The notes under the pieces are model-generated. The model saw nothing but the letters and a program-made list of their open reading frames with translations, was not told the origin of the DNA and did no database searches. A DNA stretch of 64,000 bases, taken from positions 59,869-123,868 of the forward strand of contig NZ_JADNYP010000016.1 in the NCBI RefSeq assembly GCF_015680705.1, written 5' to 3'. How positions within the stretch are numbered: position 1 is the stretch's first letter; every line of letters begins with the position of its first letter. Of this stretch, positions 1 through 7,619 are shown piece by piece. The position numbers and the translations under genes are program-made. The DNA comes from Pseudomonas fulva. GTDB taxonomy: Bacteria; Pseudomonadota; Gammaproteobacteria; Pseudomonadales; Pseudomonadaceae.

Positions 1-417
1 ACGCGGCAGCGCCTGGATGCCGGTGCGCACCTGTTCGCAGACGCGCGCGGCGGTGAACAGGCCCAGACAGATGATCACGCTGATCAATGCCGAAGTGGTG
101 GGGTTGAGGTCTTGCTTGAACCATTCCTGCAGCCCTTCGGGCAACAGGTCGGGTACCAGGAAGTACCAGATGAAAAGTTGCACCAGCAACGGCACGTTGC
201 GGAACAGTTCCACATAGGCCGTGGCGATACCCGATACCAGCCGGTTGGGCACGGTGCGCATGACACCCAGGATCGAACCCAGCAGCAGGGCGATGATCCA
301 CGCGCAGATGGCGATGGCGATGGTCCACCCGAGACCGGTGACATACCAGTCCAGGTACACTTCGCTGCCTACGCCGGTGGACTTGAAGAACACGCCCCAG
401 TCCCAGTTGTAATTCAT
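1..417 (-). CDS. gltJ: Glutamate/aspartate ABC transporter permease GltJ (partial, 3' end outside window)
   Basis: This is an inner-membrane permease of the HisM/GltJ type that, with GltK and the ATPase GltL, imports glutamate and aspartate delivered by the periplasmic protein encoded just upstream. Only the first 139 residues are present; the reading frame is still open at the window edge. The visible part starts MNYNWDWGVFF, has a hydrophobic segment (AIAICAWIIALLLGSILGVM) and then the ELFRNVPLLVQLFIWYF stretch typical of polar amino-acid permeases, followed by a further membrane segment. The ATG at 415-417 lies 140 bases after the gltI stop, and a stem-loop sits in that gap. Family assignment is secure; the specificity for acidic amino acids rests on the neighbouring binding protein. 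Confidence 0.88.
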   Translation of the reverse strand, partial: MNYNWDWGVFFKSTGVGSEVYLDWYVTGLGWTIAIAICAWIIALLLGSILGVMRTVPNRLVSGIATAYVELFRNVPLLVQLFIWYFLVPDLLPEGLQEWFKQDLNPTTSALISVIICLGLFTAARVCEQVRTGIQALPR

Positions 418-460
418 CGGGATTTCCCCTCAGACGGTTGTTTCACAGGCACTTTCGAGC

Positions 461-485
461 ATCCGAGGGCAATGCGCCCTCGGAT
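461..485 (-). terminator. Stem-loop between gltI and gltJ (attenuator or mRNA stabiliser)
   Basis: A perfect 10-bp inverted repeat, ATCCGAGGGC and GCCCTCGGAT, encloses a five-base loop. It lies between the stop of gltI and the start of gltJ and has no clear U-run, so it is more likely a partial terminator or a 3' stabiliser that raises binding-protein mRNA over permease mRNA than a full terminator. Confidence 0.65.
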
Positions 486-557
486 GAAAGGTTAGACACT
501 AATGGCTGACCTGCAGGATCGATTCACGCCCGGTGCGAGCGGCAGGTCATGATCGGC

Positions 558-1478
558 TCAGGACTTCTTCTCGTCCGCGGCCTTGTCGGTAGGCTCGGCG
601 ATCAGCTTCTTGAGCTCGTCGCTCATCGGGAACTGAAGGTTCAGGCCCTTGGGCGGGATCGGCTGCTGGAACCACTTCTCGTAGCTCTTGTTGACTTCGC
701 CGGATTTGAAATAGGCGACGATGGCTTCGTCGACCGCCTTCTTGAACGCCTCGTCACCCTTGCGAACCATGCAGCCATAAATCTCGTAAGACTGCGGCGT
801 GCCGGTGATGACCCAGTCGGAGGGCTTGCGCGCCTTGGCCATTTCGCCGGCGAGCAGCGCATCGTCCATCATGAAGGCCACTGCGCGGCCGCTTTCGAGC
901 ATGTTGAAGGATTCGCCGTGGTCCTTGGCCGAGATCACGTTCATCTTCATCTGCTTGTCGGCGTTCATCGCCTTGAGCAGGCGCTCGGAGGTGGTGCCGG
1001 CGGTGGTGACGACGTTCTTGCCGGCCAGGTCCGGGAAGTCCTTGTAGCTTGGCTGGCCGTCTTTGACCTTGGTCAGCAGGCGGGTGCCGACCTCGAAGAT
1101 GCCGACCGAGAAGGCGACCTGCTGCTGGCGTTCGACGTTGTTGGTGGTCGAGCCGCACTCCAGGTCGACGGTGCCGTTCTGCACCAGCGGGATGCGCGTC
1201 TGGGAAGTGACCAGGTTGTAGCGGACCTTGAGGTTGGGAACATCGAGCTGTTTCTTCAGGTGCTCGACGACGGCCAGCTGGATGTCGTGGGAATAGCCCA
1301 CTGGCTCCGGCTTGCCGGCCAGGTAGGAAAACGGAATGGAAGAATCGCGGTGCCCCAGGGTGATGGTGCCCGAATCCTTGATCTTCTTCAGCGTGCCGGT
1401 CAGCTCCTCGGCCATGGCTGGCGAAGCGATGACGGCGGCCGCGATGGCGGCACCCAGCAATTGACGAACGATACGCAT
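558..1478 (-). CDS. gltI: Glutamate/aspartate periplasmic binding protein GltI (AatJ type)
   Basis: This periplasmic solute-binding protein of the bacterial family 3 class captures glutamate or aspartate for the GltJKL transporter. The start MRIVRQLLGAAIAAAVIAS is chosen because GAGGAA lies nine bases before the ATG and a signal peptide ending in PAMA-EEL follows; longer in-frame starts would put non-signal residues ahead of it. The mature protein shows the family pattern: GTITLGHRDSSIPFSY near the N-terminus, a VDLECGSTTNN segment and FMMDDALLAGEMAK in the second lobe. It has 306 residues, normal for GltI. It is the first gene of the operon and is preceded by a sigma-54 promoter and an AauR-type operator, as known for acidic amino-acid uptake in P. 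putida. Confidence 0.93.
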   Translation of the reverse strand: MRIVRQLLGAAIAAAVIASPAMAEELTGTLKKIKDSGTITLGHRDSSIPFSYLAGKPEPVGYSHDIQLAVVEHLKKQLDVPNLKVRYNLVTSQTRIPLVQNGTVDLECGSTTNNVERQQQVAFSVGIFEVGTRLLTKVKDGQPSYKDFPDLAGKNVVTTAGTTSERLLKAMNADKQMKMNVISAKDHGESFNMLESGRAVAFMMDDALLAGEMAKARKPSDWVITGTPQSYEIYGCMVRKGDEAFKKAVDEAIVAYFKSGEVNKSYEKWFQQPIPPKGLNLQFPMSDELKKLIAEPTDKAADEKKS

Positions 1479-1577
1479 CAATAATTCCTCGACGTTGTTT
1501 TTCTTATGGAGCCGTTGGCGGACTCTTCGTTCAACGAACACCGCGCGAAGCGGCGGTGCATCGGGTAACGAGTGTAG

Positions 1578-1593
1578 AGCATGACTCATGCCA
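1578..1593 (-). promoter_or_regulatory. Sigma-54 (RpoN) promoter of gltI
   Basis: Read on the minus strand the site is TGGCATGAGTCATGCT. This fits the -24/-12 consensus TGGCACG-N4-TTGCA, with the invariant GG and GC separated by exactly ten bases. It would start transcription near 1567, giving a leader of about 90 bases before the gltI ATG. Confidence 0.8.
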
Positions 1594-1701
1594 AGCCACG
1601 CGCAAGTTCGCAACGGCCTGTAAAAACAGGGAATTAATGCTTTTTGAAGGGGGGTGGAACCTGTATGTCGTCCGTGCTTCCGAACAAGGCTGGATGCCTC
1701 G

Positions 1702-1715
1702 TTCGGAAAACCGAA
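1702..1715. promoter_or_regulatory. AauR-type upstream activator site
   Basis: The sequence TTCGGAAAACCGAA is a perfect inverted repeat matching TTCGG-N4-CCGAA, the motif I recall for AauR, the response regulator for acidic amino-acid use in P. putida. It lies about 110 bp upstream of the sigma-54 promoter of gltI, the usual distance for an enhancer-binding protein. From 1716 to 1820, up to the glpD stop, I see nothing convincing. Confidence 0.75.
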
Positions 1716-1820
1716 TCGTCAGGCCTGGCAGGGCGGCGACGCAAGCTCCATGATTCAAGGGAGGCACGTCGCTGCCGGCCCTTGAGTGCGCCTGAAGCAC
1801 CGAAGGGGGGCTCATCTGGC

Positions 1821-3347
1821 TCAGGCAGCCTGGTGCGCCTTGTGCTGGTGCAGGTACTGTTCGAGCGAGCAGCGCTCCTCGGTGCTGGTGAACAGGCCAA
1901 GCTTGGTTCGGCGCCAGAGAATGTCGCTGGCTTGCGTTGCCCACTCCTCGTCACGCAGGTAATCCACTTCACGGGTGAACAGGCCCGGTGCGAGCTGGCG
2001 ACCCAGGTCCTCGATGCCCTTGGCACCCTCGACCAGGCGCCATGCACGGCTGCCATAGGTCACTGCCCAGCGCCGCGCCACCTCGGCGGGCAACCAGCGG
2101 TGGCTGGCCTGCAGCGCGGCGGCCAGGTCCTGCGGGGTGTGCATGTCCTCGCCACCTGGCAGCGGCGCGCCTGCGGTCCAGCTGCCTCGCATCTGCGGGA
2201 AGAAGGGCCTGAGCTCGGCCATGGCAGACTCCGCCAGCTTGCGATAGGTCGTCAGCTTGCCGCCGAATACCGATAGCAGCGGCGCCTGGCCGCTGCTTGC
2301 GGACAGCGCGAGCGTGTAGTCGCGGGTAACGGCCGAGGGGTTGTCCGATTCGTCATTGCACAGCGGTCGCACGCCCGAATAGGTGTGCAGGATGTCGGCG
2401 CGGCTGAGCTGCCGCTTGAAGTGGCCGTTGACCACCTTGAGGATGTAGTCGATTTCCATCTCGGTGATCTCGACCTTGGCCGGGTCGCCGGCGTACTCGC
2501 GGTCGGTGGTGCCGATCAGGGTAAAACGCTCCAGGTAGGGAATGGCGAAGACGATGCGCTGGTCTTCGTTCTGCAGGATATAGGCATGCTCGCCCTCGTA
2601 CAGGCGCGGCACGATCAGGTGGCTGCCCTGGATCAGACGAATGCCGTACGGCGCATCGAGCTTGAGATCGTCCTTGATGAAGCTCGAGACCCAAGGGCCT
2701 GCGGCATTGACCAGAGCCCGGGCGCGGATGCTCTGCTGGCTGCCATCGGCGTTTTGCAGCAACACCTGCCACAGTCCATCCACACGCTCGGCCCGCAGGC
2801 AGCGGGTACGGGTACGCACCTGGGCGCCGCGTTCACGCGCCGCCATGGCATTGAGCACGACCAGGCGCGCATCGTCCACGGCGCAGTCGGCATATTCGAA
2901 ACCACGCGTGATGGCCGGCTTGAGCGGATCTTCCTGGCCGAAACGCAGGCTGCGCGACGCACCCAGGCGCTTGCGTTTGCCCAGGTGATCGTAGAGGAAC
3001 AGGCCGGCACGGATCATCCAGGTCGGGCGCAGGTGCGGGCGATGGGGCAGGACGAAACGCATCGGCTTGACGATATGAGGCGCCTTGGCCAGCAGCACCT
3101 CCCGCTCGGCGAGCGCTTCGCGCACCAGCCGGAATTCATAATGCTCGAGGTAGCGCAAGCCACCGTGGATCAGCTTGCTGCTGGCCGACGAGGTATGGCT
3201 GGCCAGGTCGTCCTTTTCGCAAAGAAACACCTTAAGGCCGCGCCCCGCTGCGTCGGCTGCGATGCCAGCGCCGTTGATTCCTCCACCGATCACGGCAAGA
3301 TCATAGCAGTCGTCGAGGGCTGGCTGAGCGGAAACGGATCGGGACAC
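1821..3347 (-). CDS. glpD: Aerobic glycerol-3-phosphate dehydrogenase
   Basis: This membrane-associated FAD enzyme oxidises sn-glycerol-3-phosphate to dihydroxyacetone phosphate and passes electrons to quinone, the last step of glycerol use encoded here. The N-terminal dinucleotide motif GGGINGAGIA is at residues 21-30, and the family sequences KLIHGGLRYLEHYEF and GTTDREYAGDP are present. I chose the GTG at 3345-3347 because a perfect AGGAGG lies six bases upstream and the product (508 residues) then matches other GlpD proteins; upstream ATG codons in the same frame lack a ribosome site and would lie on top of the operator-like repeats. It is the last gene of the glpFKRD cluster and probably also has its own promoter in the glpR-glpD gap. 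Confidence 0.95.
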   Translation of the reverse strand: MSRSVSAQPALDDCYDLAVIGGGINGAGIAADAAGRGLKVFLCEKDDLASHTSSASSKLIHGGLRYLEHYEFRLVREALAEREVLLAKAPHIVKPMRFVLPHRPHLRPTWMIRAGLFLYDHLGKRKRLGASRSLRFGQEDPLKPAITRGFEYADCAVDDARLVVLNAMAARERGAQVRTRTRCLRAERVDGLWQVLLQNADGSQQSIRARALVNAAGPWVSSFIKDDLKLDAPYGIRLIQGSHLIVPRLYEGEHAYILQNEDQRIVFAIPYLERFTLIGTTDREYAGDPAKVEITEMEIDYILKVVNGHFKRQLSRADILHTYSGVRPLCNDESDNPSAVTRDYTLALSASSGQAPLLSVFGGKLTTYRKLAESAMAELRPFFPQMRGSWTAGAPLPGGEDMHTPQDLAAALQASHRWLPAEVARRWAVTYGSRAWRLVEGAKGIEDLGRQLAPGLFTREVDYLRDEEWATQASDILWRRTKLGLFTSTEERCSLEQYLHQHKAHQAA

Positions 3348-3380
3348 GGGCGGCCTCCTGGGGAGCGTTCTCATCGAATG

Positions 3381-3410
3381 CGAACAGTTATGTTCGTTTT
3401 CGAAAATAAT
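3381..3410. promoter_or_regulatory. GlpR operator-like repeats upstream of glpD
   Basis: Two overlapping palindromic arrangements are visible. CGAACAGTTATGTTCG (3381-3396) is a perfect inverted repeat, and TATGTTCGTTTTCGAAAATA (3389-3408) resembles the GlpR consensus in its usual orientation (ATGTTCG, four bases, CGAACAT) with mismatches in the right arm. They sit just upstream of the glpD ribosome site, suggesting that glycerol-3-phosphate relieves GlpR repression here. Confidence 0.6.
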
Positions 3411-3473
3411 AGCGCAACAAAACGGCAATCACCAGCGGGTTGTCATAGAAAAAACCGATCACCCGCATCCGTA

Positions 3474-3491
3474 TCGAACATTAACGAACAT
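3474..3491. promoter_or_regulatory. Second GlpR half-site pair in the glpR-glpD gap
   Basis: The half-site CGAACAT occurs twice in direct orientation separated by four bases (TCGAACATTAACGAACAT), 30 bp after the glpR stop codon. It uses the same half-site as the repeats at 3381-3396 and could be an auxiliary operator of the glpD promoter. Confidence 0.45.
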
Positions 3492-3520
3492 CCTGCATGC
3501 GACTGGGGTGCCGCGCACTG

Positions 3521-4276
3521 TCAGACGATTTCCAGGCGGATCTTGTATTGTTCAAGCAGATCCACCAGCGGTTGCGCGGGGGCATGGTCAGTGACCAGGC
3601 AGTCCACCAGGCTGATCGAACCCAGCCGGACCATGGCATTGCGCCCGAACTTGCTTGAGTCGGCGGCCAGGATCACCTGCCTGGCATTGGCGATGATCGC
3701 TTGCGAAACCCTGACTTCCTGATAGTCGAAATCCAGCAGGCTGCCATCTTCGTCGATACCGCTGATGCCGACCACGGCGAAGTCCACCTTGAACTGATTG
3801 ATGAAATCCACGCTCGCCTGGCCCACGACGCCGCCATCCCGGCGCACCGTGCCCCCGGCCACCAGCACTTCGAAGTCTTCCCTGGCCCCGAGGATGGAGG
3901 CGACGTGCAGGTTGTTGGTGATGACTTTCAGGTGATCATGGTTGAGCAATGCGCGGGCGATGAATTCGGTGGTCGTGCCGATGTTGATGAACAGCGAGGC
4001 GTGGTCGGGGATCTGCCTGGCCACCGCTTCGGCGATCCTCTGTTTTTCGTCGCGCATCTGGTCGGCGCGCATCGCGTAGGCGGTGTTCTCGATGCTCGAG
4101 TCATAGGCAGCGCCGCCATGATAGCGGCGCAACAGGCCAGCTTCGGCGAGCAGGTTGATGTCCCGGCGAATGGTTTGCGGGGTAACGACGAACAGCTGCG
4201 CCATTTCCTCGATGCTGACATAGCCGCGCTCGCGGACCAGTTCGAGAATCTGTTGCTGTCGGGGGGGCAGGTTCAT
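3521..4276 (-). CDS. glpR: DeoR-family repressor of the glycerol regulon
   Basis: This repressor is released from DNA by glycerol-3-phosphate. The 251-residue protein begins MNLPPRQQQILELVRERG and carries the DeoR helix-turn-helix at about residues 6-56 (VSIEEMAQLFVVTPQTIRRD, then LRRYHGGA). The C-terminal sugar-phosphate sensor domain includes INIGTTTEFIARAL and VLVAGGTVRRDGGVVG. Its position between glpK and glpD, and CGAACA-type operators in front of glpD, support the assignment. The stretch separating it from glpK contains a periodic repeat element, so it may be expressed partly separately from glpFK. Confidence 0.93.
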   Translation of the reverse strand: MNLPPRQQQILELVRERGYVSIEEMAQLFVVTPQTIRRDINLLAEAGLLRRYHGGAAYDSSIENTAYAMRADQMRDEKQRIAEAVARQIPDHASLFINIGTTTEFIARALLNHDHLKVITNNLHVASILGAREDFEVLVAGGTVRRDGGVVGQASVDFINQFKVDFAVVGISGIDEDGSLLDFDYQEVRVSQAIIANARQVILAADSSKFGRNAMVRLGSISLVDCLVTDHAPAQPLVDLLEQYKIRLEIV

Positions 4277-4305
4277 GAGCGTCCTTCAGGCCATCCTGGA
4301 AAACG

Positions 4306-4450
4306 CACAAGCTACAACAAGCTGCAAGCTGCAAGCTACAAGCTACAAGCCGATCGTGTCGAGCTCACTTCGGCGCCGGGCTTGGAGATGGAGTCGAAGG
4401 CAAGGGCAGACTCGGTCTGCCTTGACTTGCGGCTTGCGGCTTGCGGCTCC
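4306..4450. repeat. Heptamer-arm intergenic element A (glpK-glpR gap)
   Basis: The left arm (4306-4350) is built from seven-base units of the form GCAAGCT or ACAAGCT. The right arm (4424-4450) has three GCTTGCG units in the opposite sense, so the two arms can pair. A smaller hairpin, GGCAGAC and GTCTGCC around 4404-4420, lies between them. The right arm ends one base before the glpK stop codon. Two related elements occur at 33541-33667 and 36538-36633. Confidence 0.75.
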
Positions 4451-4451
4451 T

Positions 4452-5942
4452 TCACTCCGCCCAGTCGCGAGTGCGCTCGATGGCTTTCTTCCAGCCGGCA
4501 TAAAGGCGCTCTTTCTCGGCTTCCTCGAGCGTTGGGGCGAACTCGCGCTCGATGACCGCCTTGTCGCGCAGCTCGTCCAGGCCGCTCCAGAAGCCGCAGG
4601 CCAGGCCGGCCAGGTAGGCGGCACCCAGCGCCGTGGTTTCACGCATCTGCGGGCGTTCCACGCAGGTGCCGAGGATGTCGGCCTGGAACTGCATGAGGAA
4701 GTTGTTGGCCACCGCGCCGCCGTCCACGCGCAGTTCGCTGAGCCGATGACCGCAGTCCTGCTGCATGGCATCCAGAACGTCGCGGGTCTGGTAGGCGATC
4801 GACTCCAGCGCGGCGCGGATGATGTGGTCGACCTTGACACCGCGGGTCAGGCCGAACAGGGCGCCGCGGGCATAGGGGTCCCAGTACGGGGCGCCCAGTC
4901 CGGTGAACGCTGGTACCAGGTAGACGCCGTTGCTGTCTTTGACCTTGCCGGCGAAATACTCGGTGTCGAGGGCGTCGTTGACGATCTTCAGTTCGTCACG
5001 CAGCCATTGCACGGTCGAGCCGCCGTTGAATACCGCGCCTTCGAGCGCATAGGCGACTTCACCCCTGGGGCCGCAGGCGATGGTCGTGAGCAGGCCGTGG
5101 GACGAGGTCACCGGCTTGTCGCCGGTGTTCATCAGCAGGAAGCAGCCCGTGCCGTAGGTGTTCTTGGCCTGTCCGGCCCCGACGCACATCTGCCCGAACA
5201 GCGCCGATTGCTGGTCGCCGGCGATACCGGCAATGGCGATGCCGCTCTTGGTATGGCCATAGATCTCCGACGAGCTGCGCACTTGAGGCAGCATGCTCGA
5301 GGGGATGCCGAGCAGCTCCAGCATCCTGTCGTCCCAGGTCAGGGTATGGATGTTGAACATCAGGGTGCGCGAGGCGTTGGTGTAGTCGGTGACATGTACC
5401 TTGCCACCGGAGAATTTCCAGATCAGCCAGGTATCGACGGTGCCGAACAGCAGTTCGCCACGCTCGGCGCGCTCGCGTGCGCCTTCGACGTTGTCCAGGA
5501 TCCACTTGAGCTTGGTGCCGGAGAAATAGGGGTCGGTGACCAGGCCGGTGGTCTGGCGGATATAGGCTTCGTGACCATCGCGCTTGAGCTGCTCGCAGAT
5601 TTCGGTGCTGCGACGGCACTGCCAGACGATGGCGTTGTAGATCGGCCGGCCGGTTTCCCGGTCCCATACCACGGTGGTCTCGCGCTGGTTGGTGATGCCG
5701 AGGGCCGCGACCTGGGCGTGGCTGATGCCGGCCTGGGCCAGTGCTTCGACCATGGTCGCGCTCTGGGTGGCGAAGATTTCCATCGGGTCGTGCTCGACCC
5801 ACCCCGGCTGTGGGTAGTGCTGGGCGAACTCGCGCTGGGAAGTGCCGACCACATTGGCGTCACGATCGAAAATGATTGCCCGTGAACTGGTCGTGCCTTG
5901 GTCCAGGGCAATGATGTAGTGCTTGTCGTGGAGGTCTGTCAT
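4452..5942 (-). CDS. glpK: Glycerol kinase
   Basis: Glycerol kinase phosphorylates glycerol to sn-glycerol-3-phosphate with ATP, trapping glycerol that enters through GlpF. The 496-residue protein begins MTDLHDKHYIIALDQGTTSS, with the FGGY-kinase phosphate-binding loop at residues 14-20. Family signatures follow: WVEHDPMEI, GITNQRETTVVWDR, AGIAGDQQSALFGQ, and GLGAPYWDPYARGALFGLTRG toward the C-terminal domain. The chosen ATG at 5940-5942 gives the usual length; the longer in-frame extension has no family similarity. It lies 55 bases downstream of glpF, in the order glpF-glpK-glpR-glpD known in Pseudomonas. Confidence 0.96.
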   Translation of the reverse strand: MTDLHDKHYIIALDQGTTSSRAIIFDRDANVVGTSQREFAQHYPQPGWVEHDPMEIFATQSATMVEALAQAGISHAQVAALGITNQRETTVVWDRETGRPIYNAIVWQCRRSTEICEQLKRDGHEAYIRQTTGLVTDPYFSGTKLKWILDNVEGARERAERGELLFGTVDTWLIWKFSGGKVHVTDYTNASRTLMFNIHTLTWDDRMLELLGIPSSMLPQVRSSSEIYGHTKSGIAIAGIAGDQQSALFGQMCVGAGQAKNTYGTGCFLLMNTGDKPVTSSHGLLTTIACGPRGEVAYALEGAVFNGGSTVQWLRDELKIVNDALDTEYFAGKVKDSNGVYLVPAFTGLGAPYWDPYARGALFGLTRGVKVDHIIRAALESIAYQTRDVLDAMQQDCGHRLSELRVDGGAVANNFLMQFQADILGTCVERPQMRETTALGAAYLAGLACGFWSGLDELRDKAVIEREFAPTLEEAEKERLYAGWKKAIERTRDWAE

Positions 5943-5997
5943 GTCGTTGGCCTTGCAGAAAGAGGGAGGCAGGCTGGGCATTGGCTGGCAGCCTGGC

Positions 5998-6843
5998 TCA
6001 GGAAGCTTGGGTGTCGGCCTGGGCATTGTCGCCTGCCTGGGCCTGCCGGGTCGCGACCGCCGGTAGATTGCGCGCGATTGCGCCCCGGTACAGGGCGGCA
6101 CCCAGGCAGGCGCCGAGGATCGGCGCGAATATTGGCACGAGGAAGTAGGGCACGTCCCGTCCGCCGGTGAGGCTCACCTCGCCCCAGCCCGCGAAGAAGG
6201 TCATCAGCTTGGGACCGAAATCGCGTGCCGGGTTCATGGCGAAGCCGGTCAGCGGCCCCATGGCGCTGCCGATCACCGCGATCAACAAGCCGATGAGCAG
6301 GGGCGCCATGGCTCCGCGCGGCAAGCCGTTGCCATCATCGGTCAAGGCCATGATCACCGCCATCAGCACGGCCGTGATCACCACTTCGACCAGGAATGCC
6401 TGCGAAGTGGACAGCGCCGCATGGGGATAGGTGGAGAATACCGAAGCCAGCTCGAGGCTCTCCGGGCTGCCGCGCAACATGCCATGGGCCTGTTCGAAAT
6501 CGAAGAACAGGCTGCCGTACAAGGTGTACACCAGCGCTGCCGAACAGAAGGCTCCGGCAACCTGGGCGACGATGTAGAACGGTACCTTGCGCTTTTCGAA
6601 CCCGCCGAACAGGCACAGGGCGATGCTGACCGCCGGATTCAGGTGCGCGCCGGAAATCCCGGCGGTGAGGTAGATCGCCATGCTCACGCCGATCCCCCAG
6701 ATGAGGCTGATCTCCCAAAGGCCAAAGCTCGCTCCCGCGACTTTCATCGCGGCGACGCAGCCGGTGCCGAAGAAGATGAGTAGTGCAGTACCGAGGAACT
6801 CGGCGATGCATTGGGCTTGAAGCTTGGGTTGGGCAGTCGTCAT
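5998..6843 (-). CDS. glpF: Glycerol uptake facilitator (aquaglyceroporin)
   Basis: This six-helix membrane channel of the MIP family lets glycerol diffuse into the cytoplasm. Both pore-forming motifs are intact: AHLNPAVS (NPA at residues 69-71) and FAMNPARDF (NPA at 204-206), with the aspartate after the second motif that is typical of glycerol channels rather than aquaporins. The product has 281 residues and starts MTTAQPKLQAQCIAEFLGT. It is the promoter-proximal gene of the glycerol cluster; the leader upstream contains a good -35/-10 pair and an inverted repeat with GlpR-like half-sites. Confidence 0.95.
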   Translation of the reverse strand: MTTAQPKLQAQCIAEFLGTALLIFFGTGCVAAMKVAGASFGLWEISLIWGIGVSMAIYLTAGISGAHLNPAVSIALCLFGGFEKRKVPFYIVAQVAGAFCSAALVYTLYGSLFFDFEQAHGMLRGSPESLELASVFSTYPHAALSTSQAFLVEVVITAVLMAVIMALTDDGNGLPRGAMAPLLIGLLIAVIGSAMGPLTGFAMNPARDFGPKLMTFFAGWGEVSLTGGRDVPYFLVPIFAPILGACLGAALYRGAIARNLPAVATRQAQAGDNAQADTQAS

Positions 6844-6965
6844 GTAGGAAGACCTCGCTCTTGTTGTTGTGTACTCGCGCGTTCGACCGCAGGGCCCGGC
6901 CCGCACCGAAGCGGGGCGAACACCAAGGAATGCACCCGGAACGGGCAGGATTCTTCAGAAACGAA

Positions 6966-7026
6966 AAAATATAGACAAGAAATGCCGATGTCAAAGGTCG
7001 AAAGTGAACGCTCAGCCACTTTTCGA
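6966..7026 (-). promoter_or_regulatory. Promoter and candidate operator of glpFKRD
   Basis: On the minus strand TTGACA (6994-6989) is followed after 17 bases by TATTTT (6971-6966), a reasonable sigma-70 promoter for glpF. Immediately upstream, at 6998-7026, TCGAAAGTG and CACTTTTCGA form an inverted repeat around a ten-base centre. It contains the TTTCGA core seen in GlpR-type sites, but the arrangement differs from the glpD operators, so its role is uncertain. Confidence 0.5.
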
Positions 7027-7127
7027 CTGCAAGGCGAGTTGGCGATTCGCCCGCGTAGGAAGCGATCTAGTCGGCTTCTGGGATTTGTCCTACAGTAGCC
7101 GCCGATGCTTAATCGCCTGGAGTAACC

Positions 7128-7598
7128 ATGACCCCTGCCTTGGCGGTATTGAAGAAAGCCCGTGCCGAACATCGCGTGCACAGTTACGAACATGATCCGA
7201 AGGCTGCTTCCTATGGCCTCGAGGCGGCGCAAAAGCTCGGCCTGGATGTGCGACAGGTATTCAAGACCTTGCTGGCATGCACGGAGAAAGGCGAACTGCT
7301 GGTGGCGGTGGTGCCCGTTGGCGGCACCTTGGACCTCAAGGCCCTGGCCCAGGCCGCGCAGGTGAAGAAATGCGAGATGGCCGACCCGGCGGCGGCGCAG
7401 CGTTCCACCGGCTATCTGGTAGGAGGCATCAGCCCGCTGGGCCAGAAGAAGCGCTTGCGCACCTTCATCGATGAATCAGCAAGGCGATTCGCGACGATTC
7501 ACGTCAGCGCTGGCAGGCGAGGCCTCGAAGTCGAGCTGGCAGCCGCGCTGCTGGCTTCGCTCACCCAAGGCAGCTTCGCTGAAATCGGACGCGGATGA
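7128..7598 (+). CDS. ybaK: Cys-tRNA(Pro)/Cys-tRNA(Cys) deacylase YbaK
   Basis: This cytoplasmic editing enzyme hydrolyses cysteine wrongly attached to tRNA(Pro). The 156-residue protein has the single YbaK/EbsC-type domain: an N-terminal KKARAEHRVHSYEH segment, the family lysine in VFKTLLAC, and the GYLVGGISPLGQKKRLRTF block followed by the C-terminal LEVELAAALL strand and helix. The ATG is preceded by TGGAGT. It stands alone, divergent from glpF and convergent with the ABC ATPase gene. Confidence 0.92.
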   Translation: MTPALAVLKKARAEHRVHSYEHDPKAASYGLEAAQKLGLDVRQVFKTLLACTEKGELLVAVVPVGGTLDLKALAQAAQVKKCEMADPAAAQRSTGYLVGGISPLGQKKRLRTFIDESARRFATIHVSAGRRGLEVELAAALLASLTQGSFAEIGRG

Positions 7599-7619
7599 GG
7601 CGCGGCGAAAGCCGAAGCC

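Noticed and set aside
7031..7096. GGCGATTCGCC and GTAGGA/TCCTAC repeats before ybaK considered as a REP element
   Set aside because: The match to the 35-base P. putida REP is poor and the arms are short; I saw no full REP copy anywhere in the window.
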